A DNA stretch of 49,750 nt from Opitutales bacterium UBA2995 (GTDB lineage Bacteria; Verrucomicrobiota; Verrucomicrobiia; Opitutales; UBA2995): positions 823 through 50,572 of the forward strand of contig DDZZ01000051.1 in NCBI GenBank assembly GCA_002346535.1, written 5' to 3'. Below, in pieces: positions 24,764 to 33,232 of the stretch. A program made the position numbers and the translations under genes. Numbering within the stretch: the stretch's first letter is position 1; each line of letters starts with the position of its first letter. The notes under the pieces were generated by a model that worked only from the letters and a program-made list of their open reading frames with translations, had not been told where the DNA came from and made no database searches.

Positions 24764-25244
24764 ATGGCAAAAAATACTAGCTAATGAAATCCGAGCCCGA
24801 AGCATTACCCTTTGAATACCTGAAGAACATGCCCGAGGAAACCGAAAATTGGGATGGTATTCGCAATTATCAGGCGAGAAACCTGATGAGAGACGAAGTT
24901 CAAAAAGGATCTCAGGTGATCTTTTACCACTCCAATGCAGGCAGCGGAACCTGGTCCGTTGGCCTGACTGAAGTGGTCCCGGAAGAAGCCTATCGCGATT
25001 TCAAAGCATGGGATAAAAAGTTAAAATATTATGATGAAAAATCCTCACCGGAGAATCCACGTTGGCTAATGGTGGACATTAGGTACAAAAACCCTTTAAA
25101 AGTCCAGTTACTCTAAAGGCCATGAAAGCTGAAAAGTCACTGGAGGAAATGCGTGTCGTTCAACGCGGCCAACGGCTATCCATACAACCGATGGAAAAGA
25201 GAAATTTCGACAAAGTCTGCAGAATGGGTAGGCTGAAGGTCTAA
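24764..25244 (+). pseudogene. EVE-domain protein gene, broken by indels and a nonsense codon
   Basis: The longest open piece (24784-25116) reads MKSEPEALPFEYLK, NWDGIRNYQARNLMRDE, IFYHSNAGSG and NPRWLMVDIRYKNPL, a clear EVE domain. The true start is probably the ATG at 24764. From there a one-base loss in an A-run and a TAG in place of the usual Trp codon (expected KKYWLMKSEP) break the N-terminus. After NPLK, loss of one A from another A-run shifts the frame. The next frame then reads SPVTLKAMKAEKSLEEMRVV, QRGQRLSIQPMEK and RNFDKVCRMGRLKV up to 25244, the normal EVE C-terminus. EVE domains bind modified bases in RNA or DNA. Both indels are in homopolymers, so sequencing error could explain them, but not the nonsense codon. 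Confidence 0.85.
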
Positions 25245-25254
25245 ACCTGGTTTC

Positions 25255-25515
25255 ATGAGAGGACCTTATTGGATTTTGTTGGCAATCGGCCTATTTCTTC
25301 AATTACTGGGAAGACATTTTGGAACTAAAGATACGGAGCTCCCAGCCGGACTGCTCCACGCCCACATCATGATAGCGGGTGTAGTTATATTTACAACCGG
25401 TAGTATTTTATATGCCCGAGCCAAAGGCCGTCTTTGGGCATGGGGTCTTTTCGGGATCATCCTGCCCTTCTTTCTGATCATCGTCCTAATCCCGTCAAAG
25501 AGTCAGGATAGTTAA
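25255..25515 (+). CDS. Small three-helix membrane protein of unknown function
   Basis: 86 residues beginning at ATG 25255. Three hydrophobic segments: YWILLAIGLFLQLLG (about 5-19), HAHIMIAGVVIFTTGSILYA (about 35-54) and LWAWGLFGIILPFFLIIVLI (about 60-79), joined by short charged loops; the tail is PSKSQDS. No family recognised. It would sit in the inner membrane. It begins ten bases after the end of the broken EVE gene and its stop shares bases with the end of the convergent HAD remnant. Confidence 0.6.
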   Translation: MRGPYWILLAIGLFLQLLGRHFGTKDTELPAGLLHAHIMIAGVVIFTTGSILYARAKGRLWAWGLFGIILPFFLIIVLIPSKSQDS

Positions 25516-26031
25516 CCTGCGGATTTAGCGTAAGGGTGCGTTTCGACATACACGGCTTTCATGCCTGCTGTATTTGCGGCCTGAATACCTAATGCAGCAT
25601 CCTCAAATACAAGGCAATTTCTCGGTTCTACTTCGAACAATTCAGCAGTCTTTAAGAAAATGCCTGGAGCCGGTTTACCTAGCTGAAAGTCCTACGCAGT
25701 AACCACAGCATTTACGTACTCAGCTACACCGATAATGTTCAGAGTGCGCTCAACATAATGGCGCGTTCCACCCGAAGCAACCTCGAGCTTCATTTTGCCG
25801 ACCGACTGCATTAACAAAACAAGAAGGACTTCGACCAGTTTAAATTGATCTAGAGATTCTCGGTAGAATTTGTTTTCCCATTCATCTACTTGGAAGCTGT
25901 CAATCTTCAGAGAAAAAACTCATTCAGTTGATCAGCGAATTCGTGAATAGGCATGGAATCTGCCAAGGTACCGTCACAGTCAAAAATATAGGCATCAAAG
26001 CCTCGGTGGGGAATAGCAAGCTTAATGGAAA
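25513..26031 (-). pseudogene. HAD-superfamily phosphatase/phosphoglucomutase-like remnant
   Basis: Reading the minus strand from about 26031: RGFDAYIFDCDGTLADSMPI, the HAD nucleophile loop, then after a frame change KIDSFQVDEWENKFYRESLD, KMKLEVASGGTRHYVERTLN and VAEYVNAVVTA. An in-frame TAG (near 25695) follows, and then DFQLGKPAPGIFLKTAELF and CLVFEDAALGIQAANTAGMK with an end at 25513. The catalytic Asp pair, Lys of GKPAP and acidic FEDA are still readable, so decay is recent. A segment between the nucleophile loop and VDEWENK appears shortened, where the cap domain should be. Likely ancestor: a beta-phosphoglucomutase-like HAD hydrolase. Not translatable as one protein. Confidence 0.87.
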
Positions 26032-26108
26032 AGCAGGAAAGAAAATGACTCCTCTCCTAAGAGCAATCAGTAATTCCTGCATAATAGTTACTACGAAATT
26101 ACGAATAG

Positions 26109-29018
26109 CTAATCCCTAAACAACTGATCAACGGTTACTTCAGTTAGATTTCCCAACTGGCCAATGGATTCCAGATCCAGGCGATCACGCGGCCCAACAA
26201 TTGAAATCAGCTTCGTCCGACCCGCAACTCTTGCTTGGTGAAATGCCGTCATGTCAGAGAAATCTGCCCCAGCCAGTTGAGCAAATATCGCAGGACGTGG
26301 ATCTGATTCGAAACCCAATAATTCCCAGGATCGGACAGCGGCCGGAATCCCTCGGAACTTCAGCTTACCAACACGGTACTTGTTTTCCAGCGAACCTAAT
26401 GTATTGGAAAAACGAGCTTCGGATTCCGGCAAATGCTCAAATAGATCGAGAAAGGCTTTCAAAGCCTCAACCGCTTTGTCCGGCTGAGTGCCGATAGCTC
26501 CAAACATTATATTCTCATTCTCCGGGTATGTCGCGGGAACGTATCTTGCACCCACCGAGTAGGCCAAGGCGCGCGCTTCGCGCAATTCCTGAAAAATAAT
26601 GCTGGACATTCCTCCACCAAAATAATCGTTGTAAAGTTGCATGCCCAATTGGGATTCCTCCGAATAGGGACCGTCTGCAAATTCAATTCGAACCTGGGCT
26701 TGAGCTGTTTCCCAATCGAGAAAAAGGACTTCATTTTCCTCTGGTTCGCGGACATCCTCTTTCCTGAACGGCAAAGGATCCAAAAGATTTTTTGAGCCTT
26801 CCAAATAGACAGACAATTTTTCAACGACCTTTTCCAATGGCAGAGAGCCCACATAAATATATTCGTTCTTGTAATCTGACAGAGCCTGTACGGTTTGTAG
26901 TAAGTCACCCACCTCGAGGGCCAAAATCTCTTTTTCGCTCATGCGTGTCAGGTAAGGGGACTCAAAGCCATAACGATTAAAACTGCGCAATGCTGTGAAC
27001 AGGGATTGAATGTCCTCCTTGGCATCCTTGCGAATTTTAAGGATAATTTGCTTTAATGTATTCAAAACTTCCTGACTAGAAACGGGATGCCTCACAAAGT
27101 CCTGCATCAGTGCTAATGTTTCATCAAATTTTTCATCCAACCCGGTGATGGTAAATGTGGATCGATGATCTCCTACTGAAAATGAGAATTCGGAACCCTT
27201 GGCATACCAGGCTTGCTTTAACTGATCAGGACTGAGGTCGCGTGTACCGGCCTTATCCAACAACAGGCTGGCCGCAGCAAGTTTTTGATTTTCCAACCTC
27301 CCCATATTGACTCCCATGGTCAGAGAGAAGAGGTCGTTGACCGGATTCTTAACGTGTACCAATCGCACCCCGTTTCTGACTTTTACGACTTGGTAGTCCT
27401 GACCCAACTCAACAAATTTAGGCTCAATAGGATCTACAGATCTTTGCAAAACCTTGCTTCCGTATTCGGAAGAATGAAAGCCGGAAACATCAGGTTTTTC
27501 GAAGGTGGGCTTATCCACTTTTGGAGGTGAAAACTCACCACTCCTACGATAGGCAGTGACATGCGGCGCGTTGAAATACTGATTGGCCGCTCTTACCACA
27601 TCTTCCTTGTTTAGTTTTTCCATCCGATCAATTTCAGAAATAGTATAATGCCAAGAGGCCAGATCACTAAACGACGATGCCATGATCCCCGCCCGCGCTT
27701 GGTTGGACTCGAGTCGAAGTTTCTCATTCCGCTTAAAGTCGGCTACGATTGCCGGAATCAACCAGTCCCCAAACTCGCCTCGCTTTATGATGTCTAGCTG
27801 TTCCAGCAACAATGCCTCCACTTCCTTTAAAGTCTGCCCCTCTTTGGGTAATCCATACATGTATTGGGAACCGGCATAACGACGAAGGTATGGAAAGGAA
27901 CCGGCCTGCAGGACTTTTTGCTGTTGATTCAAATTGAGGTTGATCAGTCCTGCAGTTGCATTGTCCAGGATCATATCAATCAATTTAAGTGCTTCGATAT
28001 CCTCATGACCAACCGGCTGTGTGGCAAAAGCCAGCATTAGTTGTTCTTCGCCAGGGTAGAACATCTCTGAAGTTTTGTATTCTTCGATGGGCTTTACCTG
28101 TCCGTACTTGAATTCCGGCACTTCCCCGGATTTCCAAACAGAAAAGTGGCGGTCAATCAATTCAATGGCCTCTTCAATTTCGAAATCACCGGAAAGGCAA
28201 AGGGCCATATTGTTGGCCACGTAATACGTATCAAAAAATTCATGTATCGCCTGGATAGAGGGATTCTTCAGATGTTCAACGTGACCAAGGATCGATTGTG
28301 TGCCGTAGGGATGGTCAGAATATCGGAGCTCAAAAATTTCTTCCTGAATCAAGCGGCTTTTGTTGTCCATGGAACGATTCTTTTCTTCGTAAACAATTTC
28401 GAGCTCTGGAAGAAACAGTCGAAATACGGGCTCAATAAAACGGTTGGTTTCCAGCGCGGCCCATTGCTCGAGCCGGTTGGAAGGGAGTTCCATGAAGTAG
28501 ACGGTGTAATCATTACTGGTCCCCGCATTCATGCTCGTGAGCCCCAGTTGTTTTGCAATACGGTCTAGCTCGTTGGGAATGGCGTACTCGGATGCCTTGG
28601 CAGATTCTTCCACAATTTCACGAAACAAGGCTTCACGCTTTTCAGAATCCGTCTCATGAAAGCGTTTTTCGTAGAGCTCATTGATTTTATCAATATGGAC
28701 CTTTTCTTTACCCCAATCCAAAGTCCCTAACCGGGTGTTTCCTTTGAACAACAAGTGCTCCAGATAGTGAGCCAGACCTGTGTTTGTTTCAGGGTCGTGA
28801 GCACCGCCAACCCGAACGGATATTTCAGCAAAAAATTTGGGCTCCTCATGATTCTCGCTCAGATAAACGGTTAATCCGTTGTCCAGCCGGTAAATATGAA
28901 CTGCCATCGGATCATTCGGCAGGGGCGGTTGAATCAGCTTATAACCAGTCAAATGTGCTGCGGCACTTAACTGAATTAAAACACAAACGAGTAGAAAACA
29001 TTTTGAAGATCGATACAT
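26109..29018 (-). CDS. Secreted M16-family (insulinase-like) metalloprotease
   Basis: 969 residues from the ATG at 29018; the frame is open to 29126 but the ATG at 29018 begins a proper signal peptide (MYRSSKCFLLVCVLIQLSAAA). The first M16 domain carries the inverted zinc motif HxxEH as HYLEH (residues 84-88) and a downstream ELEIVYEEKNR glutamate motif. A second, inactive M16-type half follows after about residue 500 (LRSFNRYGFESPYL, FFGGGMSSIIFQELREARALAYSVGARY). This tandem clam-shell layout is typical of periplasmic or secreted insulinase-like proteases that degrade short peptides. An alpha-helical insert between HxxEH and the second glutamate (about 110-150) is noticeable. No partner gene adjacent. 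Confidence 0.9.
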   Translation of the reverse strand: MYRSSKCFLLVCVLIQLSAAAHLTGYKLIQPPLPNDPMAVHIYRLDNGLTVYLSENHEEPKFFAEISVRVGGAHDPETNTGLAHYLEHLLFKGNTRLGTLDWGKEKVHIDKINELYEKRFHETDSEKREALFREIVEESAKASEYAIPNELDRIAKQLGLTSMNAGTSNDYTVYFMELPSNRLEQWAALETNRFIEPVFRLFLPELEIVYEEKNRSMDNKSRLIQEEIFELRYSDHPYGTQSILGHVEHLKNPSIQAIHEFFDTYYVANNMALCLSGDFEIEEAIELIDRHFSVWKSGEVPEFKYGQVKPIEEYKTSEMFYPGEEQLMLAFATQPVGHEDIEALKLIDMILDNATAGLINLNLNQQQKVLQAGSFPYLRRYAGSQYMYGLPKEGQTLKEVEALLLEQLDIIKRGEFGDWLIPAIVADFKRNEKLRLESNQARAGIMASSFSDLASWHYTISEIDRMEKLNKEDVVRAANQYFNAPHVTAYRRSGEFSPPKVDKPTFEKPDVSGFHSSEYGSKVLQRSVDPIEPKFVELGQDYQVVKVRNGVRLVHVKNPVNDLFSLTMGVNMGRLENQKLAAASLLLDKAGTRDLSPDQLKQAWYAKGSEFSFSVGDHRSTFTITGLDEKFDETLALMQDFVRHPVSSQEVLNTLKQIILKIRKDAKEDIQSLFTALRSFNRYGFESPYLTRMSEKEILALEVGDLLQTVQALSDYKNEYIYVGSLPLEKVVEKLSVYLEGSKNLLDPLPFRKEDVREPEENEVLFLDWETAQAQVRIEFADGPYSEESQLGMQLYNDYFGGGMSSIIFQELREARALAYSVGARYVPATYPENENIMFGAIGTQPDKAVEALKAFLDLFEHLPESEARFSNTLGSLENKYRVGKLKFRGIPAAVRSWELLGFESDPRPAIFAQLAGADFSDMTAFHQARVAGRTKLISIVGPRDRLDLESIGQLGNLTEVTVDQLFRD

Positions 29019-29188
29019 GACTTTAATTGCTGTAAGGGTCAGGGATAATTTGCGGTCTGTCACAACAAAGCTTAAAAACAGACTTCGCAGAAAGGACAGG
29101 TTTGCCAAGTAAATGTTGCGGGCCAAAACTTATGCAAAATGGAATCCTGGTTTAAAACGCCAAAAATGGCGCCATTCATAAAAACGGT

Positions 29189-29395
29189 TTACTCATGGCG
29201 ATCCTGGCAGGCAGTATTCTCAACCTCATAAACCAAGGCGACATCATTCCAAGCGGTACCCTTACGGAAATTCATTTTCCCAAACTCATACTCACCTAAT
29301 GTGTTCCCTATTGCGTGGCAGTATTCGCCGGAACGCAGGCCCCTAGGAAAGCCAGCAAAATTAACTTTCGTAGGATCGCCGACCATCCATAGCAC
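29189..29395 (-). other. Short protein-like ORF downstream of recR, unknown
   Basis: An open stretch of up to 68 codons (MLWMVGDPTKVNFAGFP, RGLRSGEYCHAIGNTLGEYE, FGKMNFRKGTAWNDVALVYE) whose first codons overlap the recR 3' end in another frame. The composition looks protein-like but I know no match, and there is no clear ribosome-binding site. It may be a small gene, a remnant, or chance. It is the only content I can point to in the 29019-29360 gap. Confidence 0.25.
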
Positions 29396-29960
29396 TTTTC
29401 AAGGTAATTTGGTCAGCATATAGAATGTTCCCGCCGCTGGGTAGTCCAAATCCAATGCGTGTAACCTTCAGGGGGTGCTCATCGACAATAGTATCTACGA
29501 TGTAATGACATGTGGCCTCGCCTTCGATGTCATTGCCCAAAGCAAGTACGATTTCAAAGCATTGACCTTGGCTTATTCTTTTCTCGAGAGATTCGAGATT
29601 CAACTCCGAAGGCCCCACACCTTTGATCGGCGATAATTTTCCATGGAGCACATGATATTGCCCCTTGAAGGATCCGGAGCTTTCAATCGCCACCAGATCG
29701 GGAACTTGTTCAACCACACAAATCAGTCCGACATCCCGCCGCTCATCTGAACAAATATCGCAAATCTCCTCTTCCGACAAGTTCCCGCATTGAGAACAAC
29801 GTTTGACTTGTAGCCTGGCACTTTCAAGAGCTTCCACCAGATTTGTTAAGTTCTCCGGCTTCTCCACTAAAACATTCAGAGCAATTCGTTCGGCAGACCG
29901 AAAACCCAATCCGGGAAGCTTTTTTAATTGCTTAACCAAATGATCGAAAGTGGGTGTCAT
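29361..29960 (-). CDS. recR: Recombination mediator RecR
   Basis: 199 residues, standard length. An N-terminal helix-hairpin-helix (LKKLPGLGFRSAERIALNVL, about 11-30), a four-cysteine zinc finger (CSQC...CDIC, about 55-70), a Toprim domain with ICVVEQVPDLVAIE and ALGNDIEGEATCHYI, and a C-terminal GFGLPSGGNILYADQITLKS. RecR works with RecO and RecF to load RecA on gapped DNA. It follows ybaB by 15 bases on the same strand, the common ybaB-recR pair found in many bacteria. Confidence 0.96.
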   Translation of the reverse strand: MTPTFDHLVKQLKKLPGLGFRSAERIALNVLVEKPENLTNLVEALESARLQVKRCSQCGNLSEEEICDICSDERRDVGLICVVEQVPDLVAIESSGSFKGQYHVLHGKLSPIKGVGPSELNLESLEKRISQGQCFEIVLALGNDIEGEATCHYIVDTIVDEHPLKVTRIGFGLPSGGNILYADQITLKSAMDGRRSYES

Positions 29961-29975
29961 AAGTTGTCGTAGAAA

Positions 29976-30284
29976 TCAGAAAAAACCTGGCATTTGCATT
30001 CCCGAGGTCGCTTCGCTCATGGCCTCCTCTTCGACCTTCCTTGCCGTCTCGATTGCCTCCTGTACACCGATGGCGAGGGCCTCTTCCACAAATCCTTTAT
30101 CCTCAGTCAGGAATTCGGGATCGACTTCTATATTCTTGATATCCCCAGACACGGCAATGGTAATCTTGATGGCACCGCCACCGCTTGAGACCTCAAGAGT
30201 CCTTAAGGCCAATTCTTCTTTCAGCACCTCAATTTTTTTTTGAACCTTTTGGGCTTGTTTCAGTAATTTTCCTACACCTGGCAT
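29976..30284 (-). CDS. YbaB/EbfC nucleoid-associated protein
   Basis: 102 residues: an N-terminal helix (LLKQAQKVQKKIEVLKEELA), the conserved strand VSSGGGAIKITIAVSGDIKNIEVD, and a C-terminal helix (EEALAIGVQEAIETARKVEEEA). YbaB/EbfC dimers bind DNA without strong sequence preference and are usually encoded with recR and often dnaX. Here recR follows 15 bases downstream; dnaX is not in the immediate upstream region, where glnD diverges instead. The end is Met/Gly-rich (SGMQMPGFF), as often seen. Confidence 0.93.
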   Translation of the reverse strand: MPGVGKLLKQAQKVQKKIEVLKEELALRTLEVSSGGGAIKITIAVSGDIKNIEVDPEFLTEDKGFVEEALAIGVQEAIETARKVEEEAMSEATSGMQMPGFF

Positions 30285-30430
30285 CGTTAGCTGCGGGGTT
30301 TAATTTGGATCAGCGACTGAGACGGTTTCTCATCGAATGGAGCAAGTCAAGTGGTTAGCCTCCAAGTGATTTACAGAACGAGAAAACTTGCTCTTCCGAG
30401 CCGCATCGATCATCCCTTTTCTTTTGATTC

Positions 30431-33232
30431 ATGCCCAAAGCTGCCGAGAAAAACGTCCAAAAGGCCAAACATATTCGATTCTATGTGGCGGAAAAAACTC
30501 CCCGCGAAGAGCGGCTTGATCTGTACAAAAAATGGCTGATACAAGAAGAGGAAAAACTACGGGATCTACATGGAAGTCAATCATCGGGCTTGAAGGTGGC
30601 CAAGGCTCGGTCCGGGGTGATCGATCATCTGATAAGGCACCTTTTTGACTATAACTTTAAGGAATTTGAAGCAGAATATGAAAAACTTTCATTTCCCGTA
30701 GGAATACTGGCATTGGGAGGTTATGGCCGTTCTGAAATGTGCCCCTTCAGCGATGTAGACATTATGTTCCTCTACCCCGAAAAGGTTCGGGCAAAAATAC
30801 TTCCAAAATTCCAACAGGTGTTTACGGAAGGAATTCTGTACATGCTTTGGGACATGGGGTTCAAGGTCGGTCATTCAACCAGGAATATAAAACAGACCAT
30901 GGAAGAAGCCAAAGCCGACGTCCAATCGAAGAATGCCATGCTTGAATCCCGGCTAGTGGCTGGCTCAAAGAACCTGTTCCAGGTATTCGACCAGGCCTAT
31001 AAGAATTTTTGTAAGAAAAATACTCAGCAATATGTAGTAGAGCGCCTCCGTGATCAAAAGGAACGACGTATCAAATACGGTGATACAGTTTTCATCCAAG
31101 AACCAGACGTTAAGAACGGCGTGGGCGGACTCAGGGATTACCAAAGCCTACTTTGGATGGGACAGATAAAGCTCGGCACTACCAAGCTATCCGATATGGT
31201 AGAGCACGGTTACCTTTCCAAAGATGAACGAAAGCGACTCAGAAGGGCCTACGATTTCCTGCTCCGTACACGTAACGAAGTGCATTTTCAGGCAGGCAGG
31301 GCCACAGAACTCCTAACTTTTGAATACCAGCTCAAAACCGCACACAATTTCAATTACCCTCAGGATGGAACCTTGAAAAAAGTCGAGGGATTCATGCGCG
31401 ACTACTACCGGAACGCCCAAGATATTTTCAAGCTATCCTCCCTTTTGGAGCAGCGACTTTCAATTTTTGACCCCGATCGCAAATCAGTTTCTTTCAAGGA
31501 AGTGATCCACTCAAGACGGCTGGAAAGACCTCGGCTCATCGACGGATTCATGGTGCGCGGCAAGGAATTAAGCTATGAACACCGGCGAATTTTTAAGGAG
31601 GATCCGCTGCGTCTCATACGGGTGTTTCGCCACAGCCAACAATTGGGACTTACTTGTGATTTCAACCTTACAAACCTGATCTCAGGTTCGCTCCACCTGA
31701 TCGATGATTCGATTGTACATTCTCCCGAGGCCAATGAAACTTTCCGATCCATCCATTCCGAAATCGGAAACGTATATCCGACTCTGAACCGCATGCATGA
31801 CCTTGGCGTCCTCGGTAAATTCATGCCGGAATTTGATACGCTTACCTGCCTGGTACAGCATGAATACTATCACCGGTACACGGCAGACATCCACGTATTA
31901 AATACTATCAAACAACTCGATAGAGTAGTCACATCCAACGACGAAGACTTGCGGTGGTATCGGGATGAATTCCACCGGCTAGACGACCCTGCAATTTTGT
32001 ACCTCATTCTCCTGCTTCATGACATTGGTAAGGGGGTCGGCATCAAGGGCCACGACAAAGTTGGGGTCGAAATTTCGCGCCCGATACTGGAACGACTCGG
32101 TGTAAATCCGAATTTTCATGAAGAAATTTTATTTATTATCGGAAATCACTTGGAAATGGCACGATTCTGGCAGCGCCACGATATCGATGACCCTCAAAAC
32201 ATTCAGTCATTTTCTAAGAAAGTTGTTAATCAAACCCAACTTACACTACTTTTTATTCACACTTTCTGCGACGCGAACGGCACATCTTCATCCCTTTGGA
32301 ACAGCTACAAAGACATGCTTCACAGAAGCCTTTTTACAGCAACTCGTGAGCATCTGGCATCTGAACATAGCCTGGAAAAGGAATTAGAAAAACAGAAAGC
32401 CATGATATACGAAAAGTTGCTTGCAATGGATATCTCCGATGTTTCTCAGGAGGAAATTCACGCCCATTGCAATTTACTACCGGAGCGTTATTTCGTTCAC
32501 AATTCCATAGAAGAAATCATAATACACATCAAACTGGTCAACCAGCTGCTGCGCAGCATTCAGGAAGCCGAATCCTTGGCGGCCCTGGCGCCGATCATTG
32601 ACTGGACCGATGACTTTAATCGTGGCCATACGACCGTAACCGTAGTCACGTGGGACCGTGCAGGCTTGTTTTATCGGTTGGCCGGATCGTTCAGCTTGGC
32701 AGGCCTGAATATCGTGAGCGCTAAGGCAACCAACCGAATGGATCACATCACCATTGATACATTTTATGTTTCTGACGCCAAGGGCGGTATTGTTCAAAAC
32801 AAATCCGCTCGGGAGACATTCGAACAATGCTTGGATATTTCCGTGGTCAAGAACAAGGATCTGACCAAGCGCATTCTGGAAGAATCTGCCAAACAAGACA
32901 GAAGTACCTTCTTCAAAACGGACAAACACGCCCATACACCCTTCTCACAAAGTGTCCATGTATACCAAGAGTTAGAATTGGACAAAACGGTCGTCGAGGT
33001 AGAAGCCTATGACAAAATCGGGCTATTGTATTTCCTGGGGAAAATCATATTCGAACAGGGCTACGACATGACTTTTTCGAAGATTGCCACAGAAAGAAAC
33101 ATAGCCGTGGACACCTTTTATATCGAAAACACCCGCGATACGACGGAGGCAAACCAAAATACCAATTTGATTGCACTGAAAAACAGCCTAGGCAAAGTAA
33201 TCGATTCTGATACACTTGAGGCCGTTGGGTAG
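30431..33232 (+). CDS. glnD: Bifunctional PII uridylyltransferase/uridylyl-removing enzyme
   Basis: 933 residues with the full GlnD domain order. The nucleotidyltransferase has GGYGRSEMCPFSDVDIMFLY near residue 100. A GlnE/GlnD helical linker carries QEPDVKNGVGGLRDYQSLLW. The HD hydrolase shows HEYYHRYTADIHVLNTI and LLLHDIGKG. Two ACT domains are present, about 735-810 (WDRAGLFYRLAGSFSLAGLN) and 860-933 (YDKIGLLYFLGKIIFEQGYD). GlnD senses glutamine and adds or removes UMP on the PII protein to control nitrogen assimilation. The gene is divergent from ybaB. Its last 17 bases overlap the start of the GAF-histidine kinase gene, arguing for coupling. Confidence 0.95.
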   Translation: MPKAAEKNVQKAKHIRFYVAEKTPREERLDLYKKWLIQEEEKLRDLHGSQSSGLKVAKARSGVIDHLIRHLFDYNFKEFEAEYEKLSFPVGILALGGYGRSEMCPFSDVDIMFLYPEKVRAKILPKFQQVFTEGILYMLWDMGFKVGHSTRNIKQTMEEAKADVQSKNAMLESRLVAGSKNLFQVFDQAYKNFCKKNTQQYVVERLRDQKERRIKYGDTVFIQEPDVKNGVGGLRDYQSLLWMGQIKLGTTKLSDMVEHGYLSKDERKRLRRAYDFLLRTRNEVHFQAGRATELLTFEYQLKTAHNFNYPQDGTLKKVEGFMRDYYRNAQDIFKLSSLLEQRLSIFDPDRKSVSFKEVIHSRRLERPRLIDGFMVRGKELSYEHRRIFKEDPLRLIRVFRHSQQLGLTCDFNLTNLISGSLHLIDDSIVHSPEANETFRSIHSEIGNVYPTLNRMHDLGVLGKFMPEFDTLTCLVQHEYYHRYTADIHVLNTIKQLDRVVTSNDEDLRWYRDEFHRLDDPAILYLILLLHDIGKGVGIKGHDKVGVEISRPILERLGVNPNFHEEILFIIGNHLEMARFWQRHDIDDPQNIQSFSKKVVNQTQLTLLFIHTFCDANGTSSSLWNSYKDMLHRSLFTATREHLASEHSLEKELEKQKAMIYEKLLAMDISDVSQEEIHAHCNLLPERYFVHNSIEEIIIHIKLVNQLLRSIQEAESLAALAPIIDWTDDFNRGHTTVTVVTWDRAGLFYRLAGSFSLAGLNIVSAKATNRMDHITIDTFYVSDAKGGIVQNKSARETFEQCLDISVVKNKDLTKRILEESAKQDRSTFFKTDKHAHTPFSQSVHVYQELELDKTVVEVEAYDKIGLLYFLGKIIFEQGYDMTFSKIATERNIAVDTFYIENTRDTTEANQNTNLIALKNSLGKVIDSDTLEAVG

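Noticed and set aside
29019..29126. N-terminal extension of the M16 protease
   Set aside because: The ATG at 29018 starts a standard signal peptide; the extra 36 residues would bury it.
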